A stretch of DNA of 64,000 nt from an uncultured Lachnospiraceae bacterium (GTDB lineage Bacteria; Bacillota; Clostridia; Lachnospirales; Lachnospiraceae), in NCBI GenBank assembly GCA_910588215.1, contig CAJUQJ010000008.1, positions 1 through 64,000 on the forward strand, read 5' to 3'. Shown here piece after piece: positions 26,873 to 36,779 of the stretch (position 1 is the first letter of the stretch; each line of letters starts with the position of its first letter). The notes below the pieces were generated by a model. The model was given only the letters and a program-made list of their open reading frames with translations, was not told where the DNA came from and did not search any database. The translations under genes were made by a program, and so were the position numbers.

Positions 26873-27433
26873 TTATCTTGAGCGTACCATTTCATAAAAA
26901 TACTGCCGCAGCTGCTGTTCCTCCCGGAAACACCCTCTGGCCGCCGTCGTGACCGTGCGGCTGCCCGGCTTTGCCACGCCACGCATTGTCATACACATAT
27001 GTTCCGCTTCCACCATCACCATCACTCCTTGTGGTTTCAAATGCTCCATAACGGCCTCCGCAATCTGGATTGTCATCTGTTCCTGTATTTGCAGCCTTCT
27101 GGCATACACCTCCACCGTGCGGGCCAGCTTGCTCAGCCCCGCCACTCTGCCGTCGGGCAGATACGCAATATGCACTTTGCCATAAAAGGGCATCAAATGA
27201 TGTTCGCAGGTGGAATAAAAGGTGATATCCTTCTCCAGAACGATCTCATTGCTCTGCACTGCAAAAGTTTTGGAAAGATGCTGCGACGGATCCTCATCTA
27301 TCCCCCTGCAGATCTCCCCATACATCCGCGCAACCCGGTTGGGCGTGTCAACAAGTCCCTCTCTGGTCACGTCCTCACCGATTCCTTCCAGCAAAAGCTT
27401 TACTGCCTGTTCAATTTTCTTCTGATCTACCAT
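26873..27433 (-). CDS. folE: GTP cyclohydrolase I
   Basis: A 186-residue enzyme starting folate synthesis by converting GTP to dihydroneopterin triphosphate. Zinc ligands in STCEHHLMP and the HMCMTMRGV segment; also RVAGLSKLARTVEVYARR. The start overlaps the end of folC by 23 bp with AGGAGAG upstream, implying coupled translation. Confidence 0.96.
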   Translation of the reverse strand: MVDQKKIEQAVKLLLEGIGEDVTREGLVDTPNRVARMYGEICRGIDEDPSQHLSKTFAVQSNEIVLEKDITFYSTCEHHLMPFYGKVHIAYLPDGRVAGLSKLARTVEVYARRLQIQEQMTIQIAEAVMEHLKPQGVMVMVEAEHMCMTMRGVAKPGSRTVTTAARGCFREEQQLRQYFYEMVRSR

Positions 27434-28742
27434 GAGAATCTCTCCTGATCGTGTCTCTATGTTCTACCACATTGATCAGTTCTCCCAGATATGAGAGAGA
27501 ACCGAATGCGATGATAACGGCATCCTTATCCTGACCTGCCAGCAGATATGCGATCTCCACCGCTTCCTGTATGCTGTCTGCCACCGTCACGCTGTTGTGA
27601 AACATGCTTGCCGCCTGTGCCAGTTCATAGGCGTGCAGCGCCCGTTCACCGGCCGGCGGCGTCACTGTGACAATATGCTCCGCCAATCTATAGGTATCCT
27701 GGATCACCTTATCATATTCTTTGTCTTTCAACATTCCCATTATATAGATGATTCTTCTGTTTGTAAAATAGAATCTGATACTTTCGGCCAACTTTCTTGC
27801 CGCATCCTCATTATGTGCTCCATCTGCAATGAAAAGGGGCTTCTTCCCGATCACGTCAAACCTGCCCCGCCAACGTGTCTCCAGAAGTCCCTGTCTAAGC
27901 TGCTCCTCCTTCACCGGAAAGCCCAATCTGCCAAGCGTAGTAATGATCTCCACCGCCGCCACAGCATTTTCTATCTGCACCTGCCCCGTCATCGTAATCG
28001 CCAGCTTCTTATATTGTTCGTAGGTAAAATACTGTTTCGCTACGCCGTACCGGATATTTTGAGTCTGGTTTACATCCGCCATATGAAATTCGGCCTTACA
28101 GAGTAACGCCGCCTGCCGCAATACTTGCATAACCTCCGGCGGCTGCCGGACCGAAACGACATAACAGCCGTTCTTTATAATACCTGCCTTGACCGACGCT
28201 ATCTGCTCCAGCGTTTCTCCCAGAATCCCCATATGATCTCTGCTAATCGAAGCAAATGCCGCCACAAGGGTAGTCACTATAACATTCGTAGCATCCGTAG
28301 CCCCGCCCAATCCCGTCTCCAACACTACGATCTCACACTGCTTATCCAGAAAATAGAGAAAGGCGGTCGCCGTCTCCACTTCAAAAGCGGTCGGATGGGG
28401 TCGTCCTTCTGCCGCCATCGCCTCTGCCGCCTCCCTGACCGGTTCTAAGTATCTACACAGATCTGCCTGCGTGATCATCCTGCCGCCGATCTGAAACCGC
28501 TCCCTGTAATCGCTCACGGTCGGTGAGACATATCTCCCTACCTTATATCCGGCTCTCATAAGTACAGTCGATACATAGGCAACGATGGAGCCCTTACCGT
28601 TGGTTCCCGCCACATGCACGAATTTCAGCTTGTCCTGTGGATCGTGCAGACGTGCACACAATTCACGCATGGACACAAGTCCCATGACACTGCCATATTG
28701 TCCAAGCTCCTCCATATAAGCCATCGCTTCCTTGTAATTCAT
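27411..28742 (-). CDS. folC: Folylpolyglutamate / dihydrofolate synthase
   Basis: A 443-residue Mur-ligase-like enzyme. P-loop VAGTNGKGSI near 47-56, VLETGLGGATDATN, and DGAHNEDAA in the C-terminal domain. Adds glutamates to folates and may also make dihydrofolate. ATG at 28742 is preceded by GGGAG at good spacing; an in-frame TTG seven codons upstream is less likely. First gene of the folate cluster. Confidence 0.94.
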   Translation of the reverse strand: MNYKEAMAYMEELGQYGSVMGLVSMRELCARLHDPQDKLKFVHVAGTNGKGSIVAYVSTVLMRAGYKVGRYVSPTVSDYRERFQIGGRMITQADLCRYLEPVREAAEAMAAEGRPHPTAFEVETATAFLYFLDKQCEIVVLETGLGGATDATNVIVTTLVAAFASISRDHMGILGETLEQIASVKAGIIKNGCYVVSVRQPPEVMQVLRQAALLCKAEFHMADVNQTQNIRYGVAKQYFTYEQYKKLAITMTGQVQIENAVAAVEIITTLGRLGFPVKEEQLRQGLLETRWRGRFDVIGKKPLFIADGAHNEDAARKLAESIRFYFTNRRIIYIMGMLKDKEYDKVIQDTYRLAEHIVTVTPPAGERALHAYELAQAASMFHNSVTVADSIQEAVEIAYLLAGQDKDAVIIAFGSLSYLGELINVVEHRDTIRRDSHGRSEEN

Positions 28743-29105
28743 ATATGTACTCCCTCTCGCCAAAGCCTGATTCCCTGTTGGTCAGCTTCCGCTGTCAGCC
28801 CTGTCCGTTTGACCCATCATTTCCGATGCCATCAGTCAAGTAAGCGGATACACTGTACGTATATAATGTTCCTCAAATGGCAATCCTTATACAGACAGTT
28901 CCATTGCGTTCCTAAACACCCATATCCTACATTATGATACCACCATGAATAGAAGTGGGTGTTTAGAAAAATATGCACACAAAATCGGAGATTTTGGCGC
29001 GTTCACGGAGTCCGCAGTGTAATGCGTACTCCTGATTGACAGGTTACTTCTACAGTAACCCATCCAATGGATCCATTCCCCACCCAAGAAAGGAGCAATC
29101 TGGCT
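28743..29105. repeat. Intergenic region with structured repeat (28912-29060)
   Basis: Between divergent folC and the permease-like gene. CTAAACACCCA and TGGGTGTTTAG (28913-28966) form an 11-bp stem. After it come a TTCACGG motif (29002) and GGTTACTTCTACAGTAACC (29042-29060), a second hairpin. Related sequence is found at 36113-36207, and in inverse orientation at 48917-48985. No coding frame seen. Confidence 0.6.
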
Positions 29106-29513
29106 ATGCGAAAATTTATTCACAATTATATTCACTGCGGTCTCCTCGGCTGGTTTCTGGAAATCACCTTCACCGCCTTCCAGGCCTTCCGACGGAGAGA
29201 TTTCAAACTTCCCGGTGTGACCTCGATCTGGATGTTCCCTATCTACGGGCTGGCATCCCTGCTAGCACCGCTCTGCCGACTCATACACCGTCAAAATTTC
29301 ATCTTTCGTGGTCTGGTCTACACCGGTATCATCTTCAGCGCTGAATTCATCACCGGAATCCTGCTGCGCAAACGGGAACTTTGTCCCTGGAACTACGAGC
29401 GATCCCGTTGGAATATTGCCAAGGTGATCCGTTTAGACTACGCCCCCTGCTGGTTCACAGTCGGCCTGCTGTTTGAACGACTTCTATTGGAGAATGAAGA
29501 TCGGCAGACATGA
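29106..29513 (+). CDS. Small membrane protein, putative ABC-transporter permease (CmpB type)
   Basis: A 135-residue protein with three or four hydrophobic segments (LLGWFLEITFTAF, SIWMFPIYGLASLLAPL, LVYTGIIFSAEFITGILL). It resembles the family annotated as putative ABC-transporter permease (PF06541), whose transport role is unproven. Start at 29106 with AAGGAG ten bases before. C-terminus WNYERSRWNI is typical as I recall it. Confidence 0.7.
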   Translation: MRKFIHNYIHCGLLGWFLEITFTAFQAFRRRDFKLPGVTSIWMFPIYGLASLLAPLCRLIHRQNFIFRGLVYTGIIFSAEFITGILLRKRELCPWNYERSRWNIAKVIRLDYAPCWFTVGLLFERLLLENEDRQT

Positions 29514-29555
29514 TCCCTTCATACAGCCGTACGGCGCCCGTACCCTGCAGTATAC

Positions 29556-30002
29556 TTACAGATCATCGTCCTCGATATCGGACGCATTGATATTCAGTGT
29601 ATTTAAAGTACGGCGCTTTCTCCTTGCCTCTTCCGCTGCTTTCAGGATATAGTTCTTGATCTCCCGGGCATTCCTGATATGTGTAAGAAATAACTGCGGA
29701 TGCGTGTTATCCCCTGTATAGCATGCCACCGTACCAAGCCCGAAGATTCGTTCCCCCAAGCTTACCTGCAGTTCTACATCCTGAACCTTATATAGATAAC
29801 AATCATTCTCTTTTGTATTCAGAAGACCGTCGTTGATGGTGATCACCTCATCTGTCACCGTGTATTTTGTAAAAGTAAACGGAAGTCCAAAGAATACCCA
29901 ACGTTTCCGCTCCACATATTCCTTCCGCTCCCCTGTATTATAACCATCATCCCTCACATTTTCCGTTACTTCCTGCCCCAGTGCCTCCGTCCTATTCTCC
30001 AT
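29556..30002 (-). CDS. Bacterial PH-domain (DUF304-like) protein
   Basis: A 148-residue soluble protein. The central part (RKRWVFFGLPFTFTKYTVTD, ITINDGLLNTKENDCYLYKV, VELQVSLGERIFGLGTVAC) is the bacterial PH fold of YdbS/YdbT type. The C-terminal helix is basic and the tail acidic. Start at 30002 has GGAGG five bases upstream, unlike the ATG four codons earlier. Function unknown. Confidence 0.75.
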   Translation of the reverse strand: MENRTEALGQEVTENVRDDGYNTGERKEYVERKRWVFFGLPFTFTKYTVTDEVITINDGLLNTKENDCYLYKVQDVELQVSLGERIFGLGTVACYTGDNTHPQLFLTHIRNAREIKNYILKAAEEARRKRRTLNTLNINASDIEDDDL

Positions 30003-30144
30003 CTCTGCCTCCATTCTAAATCGTCATAATGCCATATCATATGCTCATTGTCCTATAAAAATCTGTTATGTCGTTTACCTTATTTACTATAACACACCCC
30101 CTCCTGTTTGACAAATTTTTCCACCTGTGCGGTTGCAATCCAAT

Positions 30145-30237
30145 CAACAGAATTTGTGACGCTTCGGCACAAATTCTAACTGAACTTGTTCAGTTTGTTG
30201 AACTAAATTGCTCATCAGAGAATTTATTCAATCTTCT
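30145..30237. repeat. Dispersed repeat family 1, copy 1
   Basis: About 93 bp nearly identical to 53451-53543. Contains a perfect GAATTTGTG/CACAAATTC hairpin with loop ACGCTTCGG and a CTGAAC-TTG-TTCAG-type hairpin. It lies in the otherwise empty gap between the PH-domain gene and the nitroreductase. Confidence 0.8.
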
Positions 30238-30338
30238 CACCCGAAATGTGCCGCTTGAAACCAACTTCTCTTTATGATATGATATACAAAATATAGAGAA
30301 CTCGGACTGACTACACACATTATAAGGAGGATAAAATC

Positions 30339-30881
30339 ATGACTGCTAAAGAATGTATCCTGGGACGCAGAAGCATCCGCAAGTTTAAATCCGATCCGGT
30401 CTCCCACGATCTGCTTTCACAGATCGTGGAGACCGCATCTTATGCTCCCAGTTGGAAGCATACACAGATTACCCGTTATATCGCGATCGAAGGAGAATTG
30501 AAAGAACGGATCGCCAAAGAAGGTACTTCCCTCTATCCCGGCAACGCTCCGATCATTTCCGGTGCACCGGTCTTAATTGCCGTTACAGTCATTAAGAATC
30601 GCAGCGGTTTTGAACGTGACGGTTCCTTCAGCACTCCTCGCGGTGATGGTTGGCAGATGTATGATGCCGGCGTTGCTTCGCAGACTTTTTGTCTTGCCGC
30701 ATATGAGCAGGGACTTGGCAGTGTTATCCTCGGCCTGTTTGATCAGGCTTCTATCGAGGCCATGTTACAGTTACCCGAAGACAGAGAGCTGGTAGCTCTC
30801 ATCCCTGTCGGTTATCCGGACGAAGCACCCGCTGCTCCCAGAAGGAAACCTGTAGAAGACTTGTTGTCTTATCAATCTTGA
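30339..30881 (+). CDS. Nitroreductase-family flavoprotein
   Basis: A 180-residue FMN-dependent oxidoreductase of the nitroreductase fold. RRSIRKFKSDPV at the N-terminus binds FMN phosphate; SYAPSWKHTQ, DAGVASQTFCLAAYEQGLGS and the terminal VGYPDE with RKPVEDLL are typical. The natural substrate is unknown. AAGGAGG site at proper distance; ends in a strong terminator. Confidence 0.92.
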   Translation: MTAKECILGRRSIRKFKSDPVSHDLLSQIVETASYAPSWKHTQITRYIAIEGELKERIAKEGTSLYPGNAPIISGAPVLIAVTVIKNRSGFERDGSFSTPRGDGWQMYDAGVASQTFCLAAYEQGLGSVILGLFDQASIEAMLQLPEDRELVALIPVGYPDEAPAAPRRKPVEDLLSYQS

Positions 30882-30892
30882 ACCCATATTGA

Positions 30893-30922
30893 ATAGAAGA
30901 GAGCATTCTCTTCTATTTTTTT
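30893..30922 (+). terminator. Rho-independent terminator upstream of pyrB
   Basis: ATAGAAGAGA pairs with TCTCTTCTAT, then seven Ts. It ends the nitroreductase transcript. It is 72 bp before pyrB, so a role as attenuator cannot be excluded, though no PyrR-type binding loop was seen. Confidence 0.88.
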
Positions 30923-30994
30923 GAGGACCCTACGGCAAACGATAAGCAGATATACCGTTTGTTATAAATCACTAAGAAAGAGGTATGATAATCT

Positions 30995-31930
30995 ATGAGA
31001 CATCTAATGAATCCACTGGATTTTACCGTGGAAGAGCTTGACACTCTTTTCGATCTGGCAGTTGACATTGAAACATATCCCGCCAAATATGCCCACGCAT
31101 GCGAAGGCCGGAAGCTGGCCACATGCTTCTATGAACCCAGCACCCGGACAAGACTCAGCTTCGAGGCTGCCATGCTAAATCTGGGTGGGCAGATATTAGG
31201 GTTTTCAGATGCCGGTTCCTCCTCGGCTTCCAAAGGAGAGAGCGTATCTGATACGATCCGGATCATTTCCTGCTACGCAGATATTTGCGCCATGCGACAT
31301 CCCAAGGAGGGCGCCCCTATGGTCGCTGCCGAACGCTCCGGCATCCCGGTCATCAATGCCGGGGACGGTGGACACCAGCATCCGACTCAGACATTGACCG
31401 ACCTTCTAACGATCCGCGCCTTAAAGGGAAGGCTGGGCAGCTTTACCATCGGTCTCTGCGGCGACCTGAAATTCGGAAGAACGGTGCACTCTCTGATCAA
31501 TGCCCTTATTCGTTATCCCGACATTCACTTTATTTTTATCTCTCCTCCGGAGCTGAAGGTGCCGGATTATATCACGGATATGTTACACGAGAAAGGAATC
31601 ACATATGAAGAAGTGATCCGCCTGGAAGACAGTATTTCTCAGCTGGATCTGTTATATATGACCAGAGTTCAGCGGGAACGCTTTTTCAATGAAGAAGACT
31701 ATGTCCGTCTGAAAGATTTCTATATCCTGAACAAAGAGAAAATGAAACTGGCCAAAAAGGATATGCTGGTGCTGCATCCGCTGCCACGAGTCAACGAAAT
31801 CTCCGTAGAAGTGGATGACGATCCGCGTGCTGTCTATTTCAAACAGGCAAAATACGGCGTTTATGTCAGAATGGCTCTTATCCTCACTTTATTACAATCT
31901 GCCGGACACCCCTGTAGTTTGAGTCAATGA
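30995..31930 (+). CDS. pyrB: Aspartate carbamoyltransferase, catalytic subunit
   Basis: A 311-residue enzyme of pyrimidine synthesis joining carbamoyl phosphate and aspartate. YEPSTRTRLSFE (near 46-57) binds carbamoyl phosphate; ASKGES, MRHP, GDGGHQHPTQ and LHPLPRVNEI complete the site. Full length. Followed by pyrI, so the enzyme is probably the allosteric two-subunit type. Confidence 0.97.
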   Translation: MRHLMNPLDFTVEELDTLFDLAVDIETYPAKYAHACEGRKLATCFYEPSTRTRLSFEAAMLNLGGQILGFSDAGSSSASKGESVSDTIRIISCYADICAMRHPKEGAPMVAAERSGIPVINAGDGGHQHPTQTLTDLLTIRALKGRLGSFTIGLCGDLKFGRTVHSLINALIRYPDIHFIFISPPELKVPDYITDMLHEKGITYEEVIRLEDSISQLDLLYMTRVQRERFFNEEDYVRLKDFYILNKEKMKLAKKDMLVLHPLPRVNEISVEVDDDPRAVYFKQAKYGVYVRMALILTLLQSAGHPCSLSQ

Positions 31931-32058
31931 CATGATACCAAGAACCGATATTGAAAATCCTCTGCTATCCTGTCTACAGATGGATTTAAGAACTTACCCC
32001 AACATTGCATCTGAACCGTTACAAAGCAACAACTTATGACCAGGAAAGGAACTTCAAC

Positions 32059-32499
32059 ATGTTAAATGTAGGAAAAATCGAAGAAGGCTTCGTGTTGGAT
32101 CATATCAAAGCCGGAAAAAGCCTCTCTATCTATCATCATCTGCAACTAGATAAATTAGATTGTACCGTAGCGATCATCAAGAATGCCCGCAGTAATAAGA
32201 TGTGTAAAAAGGATATCCTGAAAGTAGAATGCGATATCAACACTCTAAATCTGGACGTTCTGGCCTTTATAGACCACAATATAACCGTCAACGTGATCAA
32301 GGACGGTAAGATCGTAGACAAGAAAGAACTTGTTCTTCCACAAGAAATCCGAAATGTGATCAAATGTCGAAATCCACGCTGCATTACCTCTATAGAACAG
32401 GAACTCCCCCACATTTTCGTGCTCGCGGATGAGGAGAAGGAGATCTACCGCTGTAAATACTGTGAAGAGAAGGCCAGCAAATCGGCTTCTGCGTGGTAA
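32059..32499 (+). CDS. pyrI: Aspartate carbamoyltransferase, regulatory subunit
   Basis: A 146-residue PyrI. N-terminal nucleotide-binding domain (GFVLDHIKAGKSLSIYHHL) and C-terminal zinc domain with four Cys (CRNPRC and CKYC). Start at 32059 is supported by AGGAAAGGAAC; the longer frame is not. It gives allosteric control by CTP/ATP in known enzymes. Confidence 0.95.
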   Translation: MLNVGKIEEGFVLDHIKAGKSLSIYHHLQLDKLDCTVAIIKNARSNKMCKKDILKVECDINTLNLDVLAFIDHNITVNVIKDGKIVDKKELVLPQEIRNVIKCRNPRCITSIEQELPHIFVLADEEKEIYRCKYCEEKASKSASAW

Positions 32500-32520
32500 T
32501 GAATAGCTGGGACATATTTT

Positions 32521-32553
32521 TAGCACCATGAAAATATTCTTTTCATGGTGCTA
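32521..32553. terminator. Bidirectional terminator between pyrI and the response regulator
   Basis: A perfect 14-bp stem TAGCACCATGAAAA with its complement around TATTC. It serves two convergent genes. Confidence 0.88.
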
Positions 32554-32557
32554 ATAT

Positions 32558-33634
32558 TTACTCTGCCTTTTGACTATTCAAAACAATTGCCTCAAATTCC
32601 GCCCTTGCCAATGCAAGGCACTCCATCAGCTTCGGAGAGAATAATCCGCATTTACCGTTAATGATCATATCATAAGCCACATCCAACGGGAATGCCGCTT
32701 TATATACTCTTTTATGTACCAATGCATCATACACATCTGCTACGGATACAATCTGAGCCGCTATCGGAATTTCTTCTCCCTTCAAGTGATCAGGATATCC
32801 TCTACCGTCATATCGCTCATGATGGTGTCTGCAGATTTCATAGCTTACCCTGCGGTATTCTCCCTGCTGAATGTCCCCCAGCATATCGATCACATCGCAG
32901 CCCCTCGTCGTATGAGACTTCATCACGTCAAATTCTTCATTGGAAAGCTTACCCGGCTTCAGGAGAATGCCGTCAGGTATCACGATCTTACCTACATCAT
33001 GTAAAGCCGCGGCAGAAGTAATGATATTGATCATGTTGTCGTCAAGTCCATACTCCGGATAAGTCTTAGCCACATGCTTAGCCAATATATTCGTAAAAGT
33101 TTTTACGCGCTTAACATGATCTCCGGATTCCAGATTACGGAACTCAACCACATTACTCATCACATCTATGATGTGGTCATTCATATGGCGTAGTTCTTCT
33201 GCCTGTTTGCGCAGAACCTTCGTCTGTATCTCCACCATCTCTTCCAGATGACGTTTATTATAGTACAACTCGATCACGTTCCTGGTACGCTGCTTTACAA
33301 TATAGGCATCAAAAGGTTTCTTAATGATATCGCTTGCACCTAATCGATACGCATCTCTCTCAATCTGCGTCGTTGCCTCACCGGTGATCAGAAGTACAGG
33401 AATATTGTCGATCCAGTTACGCTTCTTCATCTCCTCCAGTACTTCAACACCATTCATTACGGGCATAACAACATCCAGAAGGACCACCGAGATTTCCTCA
33501 GGCTTGGCAGCAATGATGTCCATAGCCTCTTTACCATTTGCTGCCTGTATCGTTTCATAATCATGGAACATCTCGCAAAGAATCTCTCTGTTAATATCTA
33601 CGTCGTCAACAATCAGTATGGTCGATTTATTCAT
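32558..33634 (-). CDS. Response regulator with HD-GYP domain
   Basis: A 358-residue protein. Receiver domain 1-120 with phosphorylation site Asp54 (VVLLDVVMPVMNG) and the Lys in IIKKPFD. A coiled linker follows, then an HD-GYP domain: ALHDVGKIVIPDGILLKPG near 205-223 and HHERYDGRGYP near 265. Such domains degrade cyclic di-GMP, but the substrate is not proven here. Start at 33634 has GGAGG six bases upstream. No partner kinase is adjacent. Confidence 0.92.
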   Translation of the reverse strand: MNKSTILIVDDVDINREILCEMFHDYETIQAANGKEAMDIIAAKPEEISVVLLDVVMPVMNGVEVLEEMKKRNWIDNIPVLLITGEATTQIERDAYRLGASDIIKKPFDAYIVKQRTRNVIELYYNKRHLEEMVEIQTKVLRKQAEELRHMNDHIIDVMSNVVEFRNLESGDHVKRVKTFTNILAKHVAKTYPEYGLDDNMINIITSAAALHDVGKIVIPDGILLKPGKLSNEEFDVMKSHTTRGCDVIDMLGDIQQGEYRRVSYEICRHHHERYDGRGYPDHLKGEEIPIAAQIVSVADVYDALVHKRVYKAAFPLDVAYDMIINGKCGLFSPKLMECLALARAEFEAIVLNSQKAE

Positions 33635-33772
33635 GATAACCTCCATGGTTCCGTCCTGCGGAATCTCAAATCCATTCATTCCGGTCTGCTGCGTTCAATC
33701 TTGCAGACAAAATCCATTTCGCTGCCTTTCCGGCCATTACTTTATAACTTTATATTCCTCGGCAAAAATCTC

Positions 33773-35863
33773 TTAGACCTGAGCCACATCCTTCATAGAG
33801 AAACTCATTCTGCCCATTTTATCCTTACCAAGACAGACAACTGTCACTTTATCTCCCAGAGTCAGCACATCTTCCACGTGATTGATCCTCTCTCTGGCAA
33901 TCTTAGAAATATGAACCATTCCCTCTTTACCGGGCGCAAATTCAACGAACGCGCCAAATTCTTTGATACTCACTACAGTACCTTTAAAGATCTGTCCCTC
34001 TTCAAAATCTGTCACGATCGTCTTGATCATCTCCACGGCCTTGTCCATCATGCTCTTATCTGTACCACATACGGATACTTGGCCATCATCCGTGATATCG
34101 ATTTTAACGCCTGTGCGGGCAATGATCTCATTGATCGTCTTTCCACGCTGCCCTACTACATCACCGATCTTCTCAGGATCGATCTGTACGGAAATGATCT
34201 TAGGCGCATATGGTCCAACTTCCTTACGAGGTGCAGCGATAGCTGGTACCATACAATTAGCCATAATAAATTCTCTTGCCTCACGGCATCTGGCAATGGC
34301 GCCTTCCACGATCGGCTTAGTCAATCCATGAATCTTAATGTCCATCTGGATTGCCGTGATACCGTCATGTGTACCCGTCACTTTAAAGTCCATATCGCCG
34401 AAAAAGTCTTCCAGTCCCTGAATATCTGTCAGCAATACGAAGTCATCATCCGTATCTCCTGTTACAAGACCACAAGAAATACCCGCCACCATCTTCTTGA
34501 TCGGTACGCCTGCCGCCATCAAGGACATACAGGACGCACATGTGGAAGCCATAGAAGTAGAGCCATTGGACTCAAATGTCTCAGATACCGTGCGGATCGC
34601 ATACGGGAACTCATCCTCGGAAGGCAATACAGGAAGCAACGCTCTCTCCGCCAACGCACCATGTCCGATCTCTCTTCTGCCCGGTCCACGGCTGACTTTC
34701 GTCTCACCTACCGAATAAGACGGGAAATTATAATGATGCATATATCTTTTACTTGTTATATTCTCATCCAGACCGTCCACTCTCTGTACTTCCGACAGCG
34801 GCGCCAATGTACATACATTGCAGATCTGCGTCTGTCCGCGAGTGAACATGGCAGAACCATGCACTCTTGGAATTATGTCAACTTCCGCTGCAAGAGGCCT
34901 GATCTGATCCAGTGTACGGCCATCCGGACGCTTGTGATCCTTCAAGATCATCTTACGCACTGTCTTCTTCTGATACTGATATACTGCCTCACCCAGCACT
35001 GCAAGATACGCTTCGTTCTCTGCGAACGCCTCTTCCAGCTTGGCCGTAATATTTCTGATGTTCTCCTCACGCACCTGTTTCTCGTCTGTAAAGACTGCCG
35101 TCTCCATCTCTTCAGGTGTTATGACCTTCTTCATATCTTCAAACATCTGCTCCGGAATCGCACAACTCTCATAAGTATGCTTCGGCTTCCCTACTTCTGC
35201 AACGATCTTATTGATAAACTCAATGAGTGTCTGGTTCACCTCATGAGCTTTATAGATTGCCTCTAATACTCTGTTCTCCGGCACTTCATTGGCACCGGCC
35301 TCGATCATCATCACCTTCTGTGACGTGGAAGCTACCGTCATCTTCAGATCGCCTTTGTCCCACTGTTCCTGCGAAGGATTAACGATCAATTCTCCATCCA
35401 CCATCCCCATCTGCGTCATGGCACAAGGACCATCAAAAGGTATGTCCGAAATGCATGTCGCGATAGCGGTACCGATCATCGCTACCAACTCCGGACGACA
35501 AGCCGGATCCACACTCATGACCATATTGTTCAGGGTAACATCATTGCGGTAGTCCTTCGGGAACAGAGGGCGCATTGGCCTGTCGATCACACGGCTGGTA
35601 AGCACGGCATTCTCGGATGCCTTGCCCTCTCTCTTATTAAAACCACCCGGAATCTTACCTACAGAATACAGCTTCTCCTCATATTCAACACTGCAGGGAA
35701 AGAAATCAATTCCCTCTCTCGGTTTCTCGGATGCCGTCGCAGTCGATAATACCGTTGTCTCTCCATACTGCATAAAAGCACAGCCATTAGCCTGCTTACC
35801 CACTCTACCGATATCCACACGAAGGGTGCGGCCGGCAAGTTCCATTGTGTAACTCTTGTACAT
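33773..35863 (-). CDS. pnp: Polyribonucleotide nucleotidyltransferase
   Basis: A 696-residue PNPase that degrades RNA 3' to 5' with phosphate. Two RNase PH domains (REGIDFFPCSVEYEE, KIPGGFNKREGKASE; RGPGRREIGHGALAERALLP), KH domain (GDVVGQRGKTINEI, about 560) and C-terminal S1 domain (GQIFKGTVVSIKEFGAFVE). Start at 35863 with GGAGAG. Downstream of rpsO, as in many bacteria. Confidence 0.97.
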   Translation of the reverse strand: MYKSYTMELAGRTLRVDIGRVGKQANGCAFMQYGETTVLSTATASEKPREGIDFFPCSVEYEEKLYSVGKIPGGFNKREGKASENAVLTSRVIDRPMRPLFPKDYRNDVTLNNMVMSVDPACRPELVAMIGTAIATCISDIPFDGPCAMTQMGMVDGELIVNPSQEQWDKGDLKMTVASTSQKVMMIEAGANEVPENRVLEAIYKAHEVNQTLIEFINKIVAEVGKPKHTYESCAIPEQMFEDMKKVITPEEMETAVFTDEKQVREENIRNITAKLEEAFAENEAYLAVLGEAVYQYQKKTVRKMILKDHKRPDGRTLDQIRPLAAEVDIIPRVHGSAMFTRGQTQICNVCTLAPLSEVQRVDGLDENITSKRYMHHYNFPSYSVGETKVSRGPGRREIGHGALAERALLPVLPSEDEFPYAIRTVSETFESNGSTSMASTCASCMSLMAAGVPIKKMVAGISCGLVTGDTDDDFVLLTDIQGLEDFFGDMDFKVTGTHDGITAIQMDIKIHGLTKPIVEGAIARCREAREFIMANCMVPAIAAPRKEVGPYAPKIISVQIDPEKIGDVVGQRGKTINEIIARTGVKIDITDDGQVSVCGTDKSMMDKAVEMIKTIVTDFEEGQIFKGTVVSIKEFGAFVEFAPGKEGMVHISKIARERINHVEDVLTLGDKVTVVCLGKDKMGRMSFSMKDVAQV

Positions 35864-36458
35864 GATCTTCTCTCCTTTTCTCCTGTTTCCAAAGAGTGTA
35901 AAAACTCTGTTCTCTGAAAACAAACTAGCCACCATGATCCTGCTTTGCAGAATCTTAAATCATTGCGGAGCATACCTGTTCTCAGGCATTCCCCAGTATG
36001 AGAAATAACAGTTGTCCAAATCCCCGTTGGCATCGGCCCCGGAAATATATCTCACACTATATGACAGGTAGAAGATGCCGAAACTACAAATATCTGCACA
36101 AAGAACAACCTTTCCAAACATCCATATCCCGCATCATCTATCATCATACCACCACAAATCGAAGTGAATGTTTAGAAATATATGCAGTTACTTCTATAAT
36201 AACCCCCATCATGCGCTCTTTATACATATATTTGTGGTCTCGGATGCTTCTTCTACCTATACATTTACATTGTCATTTGTTTCACCCGAAAGTCTCCATA
36301 AAAAAATAAATTTGCTTCGCAAAATCAGCAAAACAAGCATAACATATTTGCGAGATTCGTCCCGTATACTCGAATAAGCGGATCAATTTCCTATAAAATA
36401 AAATCGAAAAGGCGAACAAGACTGGATATGATCCAGCCTTACATCCGCCTTCTCCGTC
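35864..36458. repeat. rpsO-pnp intergenic region with repeat and terminator
   Basis: About 595 bp without a gene. 36113-36207 is a shorter relative of the repeat at 28912-29060: CCAAACATCCA, ATGTTTAGAAATATATGCA and GTTACTTCTATAATAACC. The inner TTCACGG part is missing. No coding frame was found in the rest, 35864-36112. Confidence 0.6.
36394..36451 (-). terminator. rpsO terminator
   Basis: On the - strand AAGGCGG...CGCCTT encloses AAGGCTGG/CCAGTCTT, followed by TTTTCGATTTTATTTT. It lies seven bases after the rpsO stop. Confidence 0.8.
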
Positions 36459-36725
36459 TTATTTTCTCAATCCAAGTCTCTCGATCAGGGAACGATATCT
36501 CTCAATATCCTTATCCTTCAGGTAAGCTAACAATCCTCGTCTCTGACCAACCATCTTCAGCAGACCACGTCTGGAATGATGATCTTTCGGATTCGCCTTA
36601 AGATGCTCCGTCAGTTCCTGAATTCTTGCTGTGAGAACTGCTACCTGTACTTCCGGTGAACCCGTATCGCCAGGTGTTCTCGCATACTCATTGATAATCG
36701 CTGTTTTCTTTTCTTTAGAAATCAT
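36459..36725 (-). CDS. rpsO: Ribosomal protein S15
   Basis: An 88-residue S15 of the small subunit, binding 16S rRNA and acting early in assembly. Starts MISKEKKTAIINEYAR, with GDTGSPEVQVAVLTARI and HHSRRGLLKMVGQRR. The start at 36725 has AAAGGAG; the longer frame is leader sequence. Confidence 0.98.
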   Translation of the reverse strand: MISKEKKTAIINEYARTPGDTGSPEVQVAVLTARIQELTEHLKANPKDHHSRRGLLKMVGQRRGLLAYLKDKDIERYRSLIERLGLRK

Positions 36726-36779
36726 ATTTTCTCCTTTCCTACAGGGATCATTCCGAAATCCCTTTAACCGCCAGACACT

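Noticed and set aside
33563..35266. 567-residue frame opposite pnp
   Set aside because: Antisense shadow; the pnp frame has all domains.
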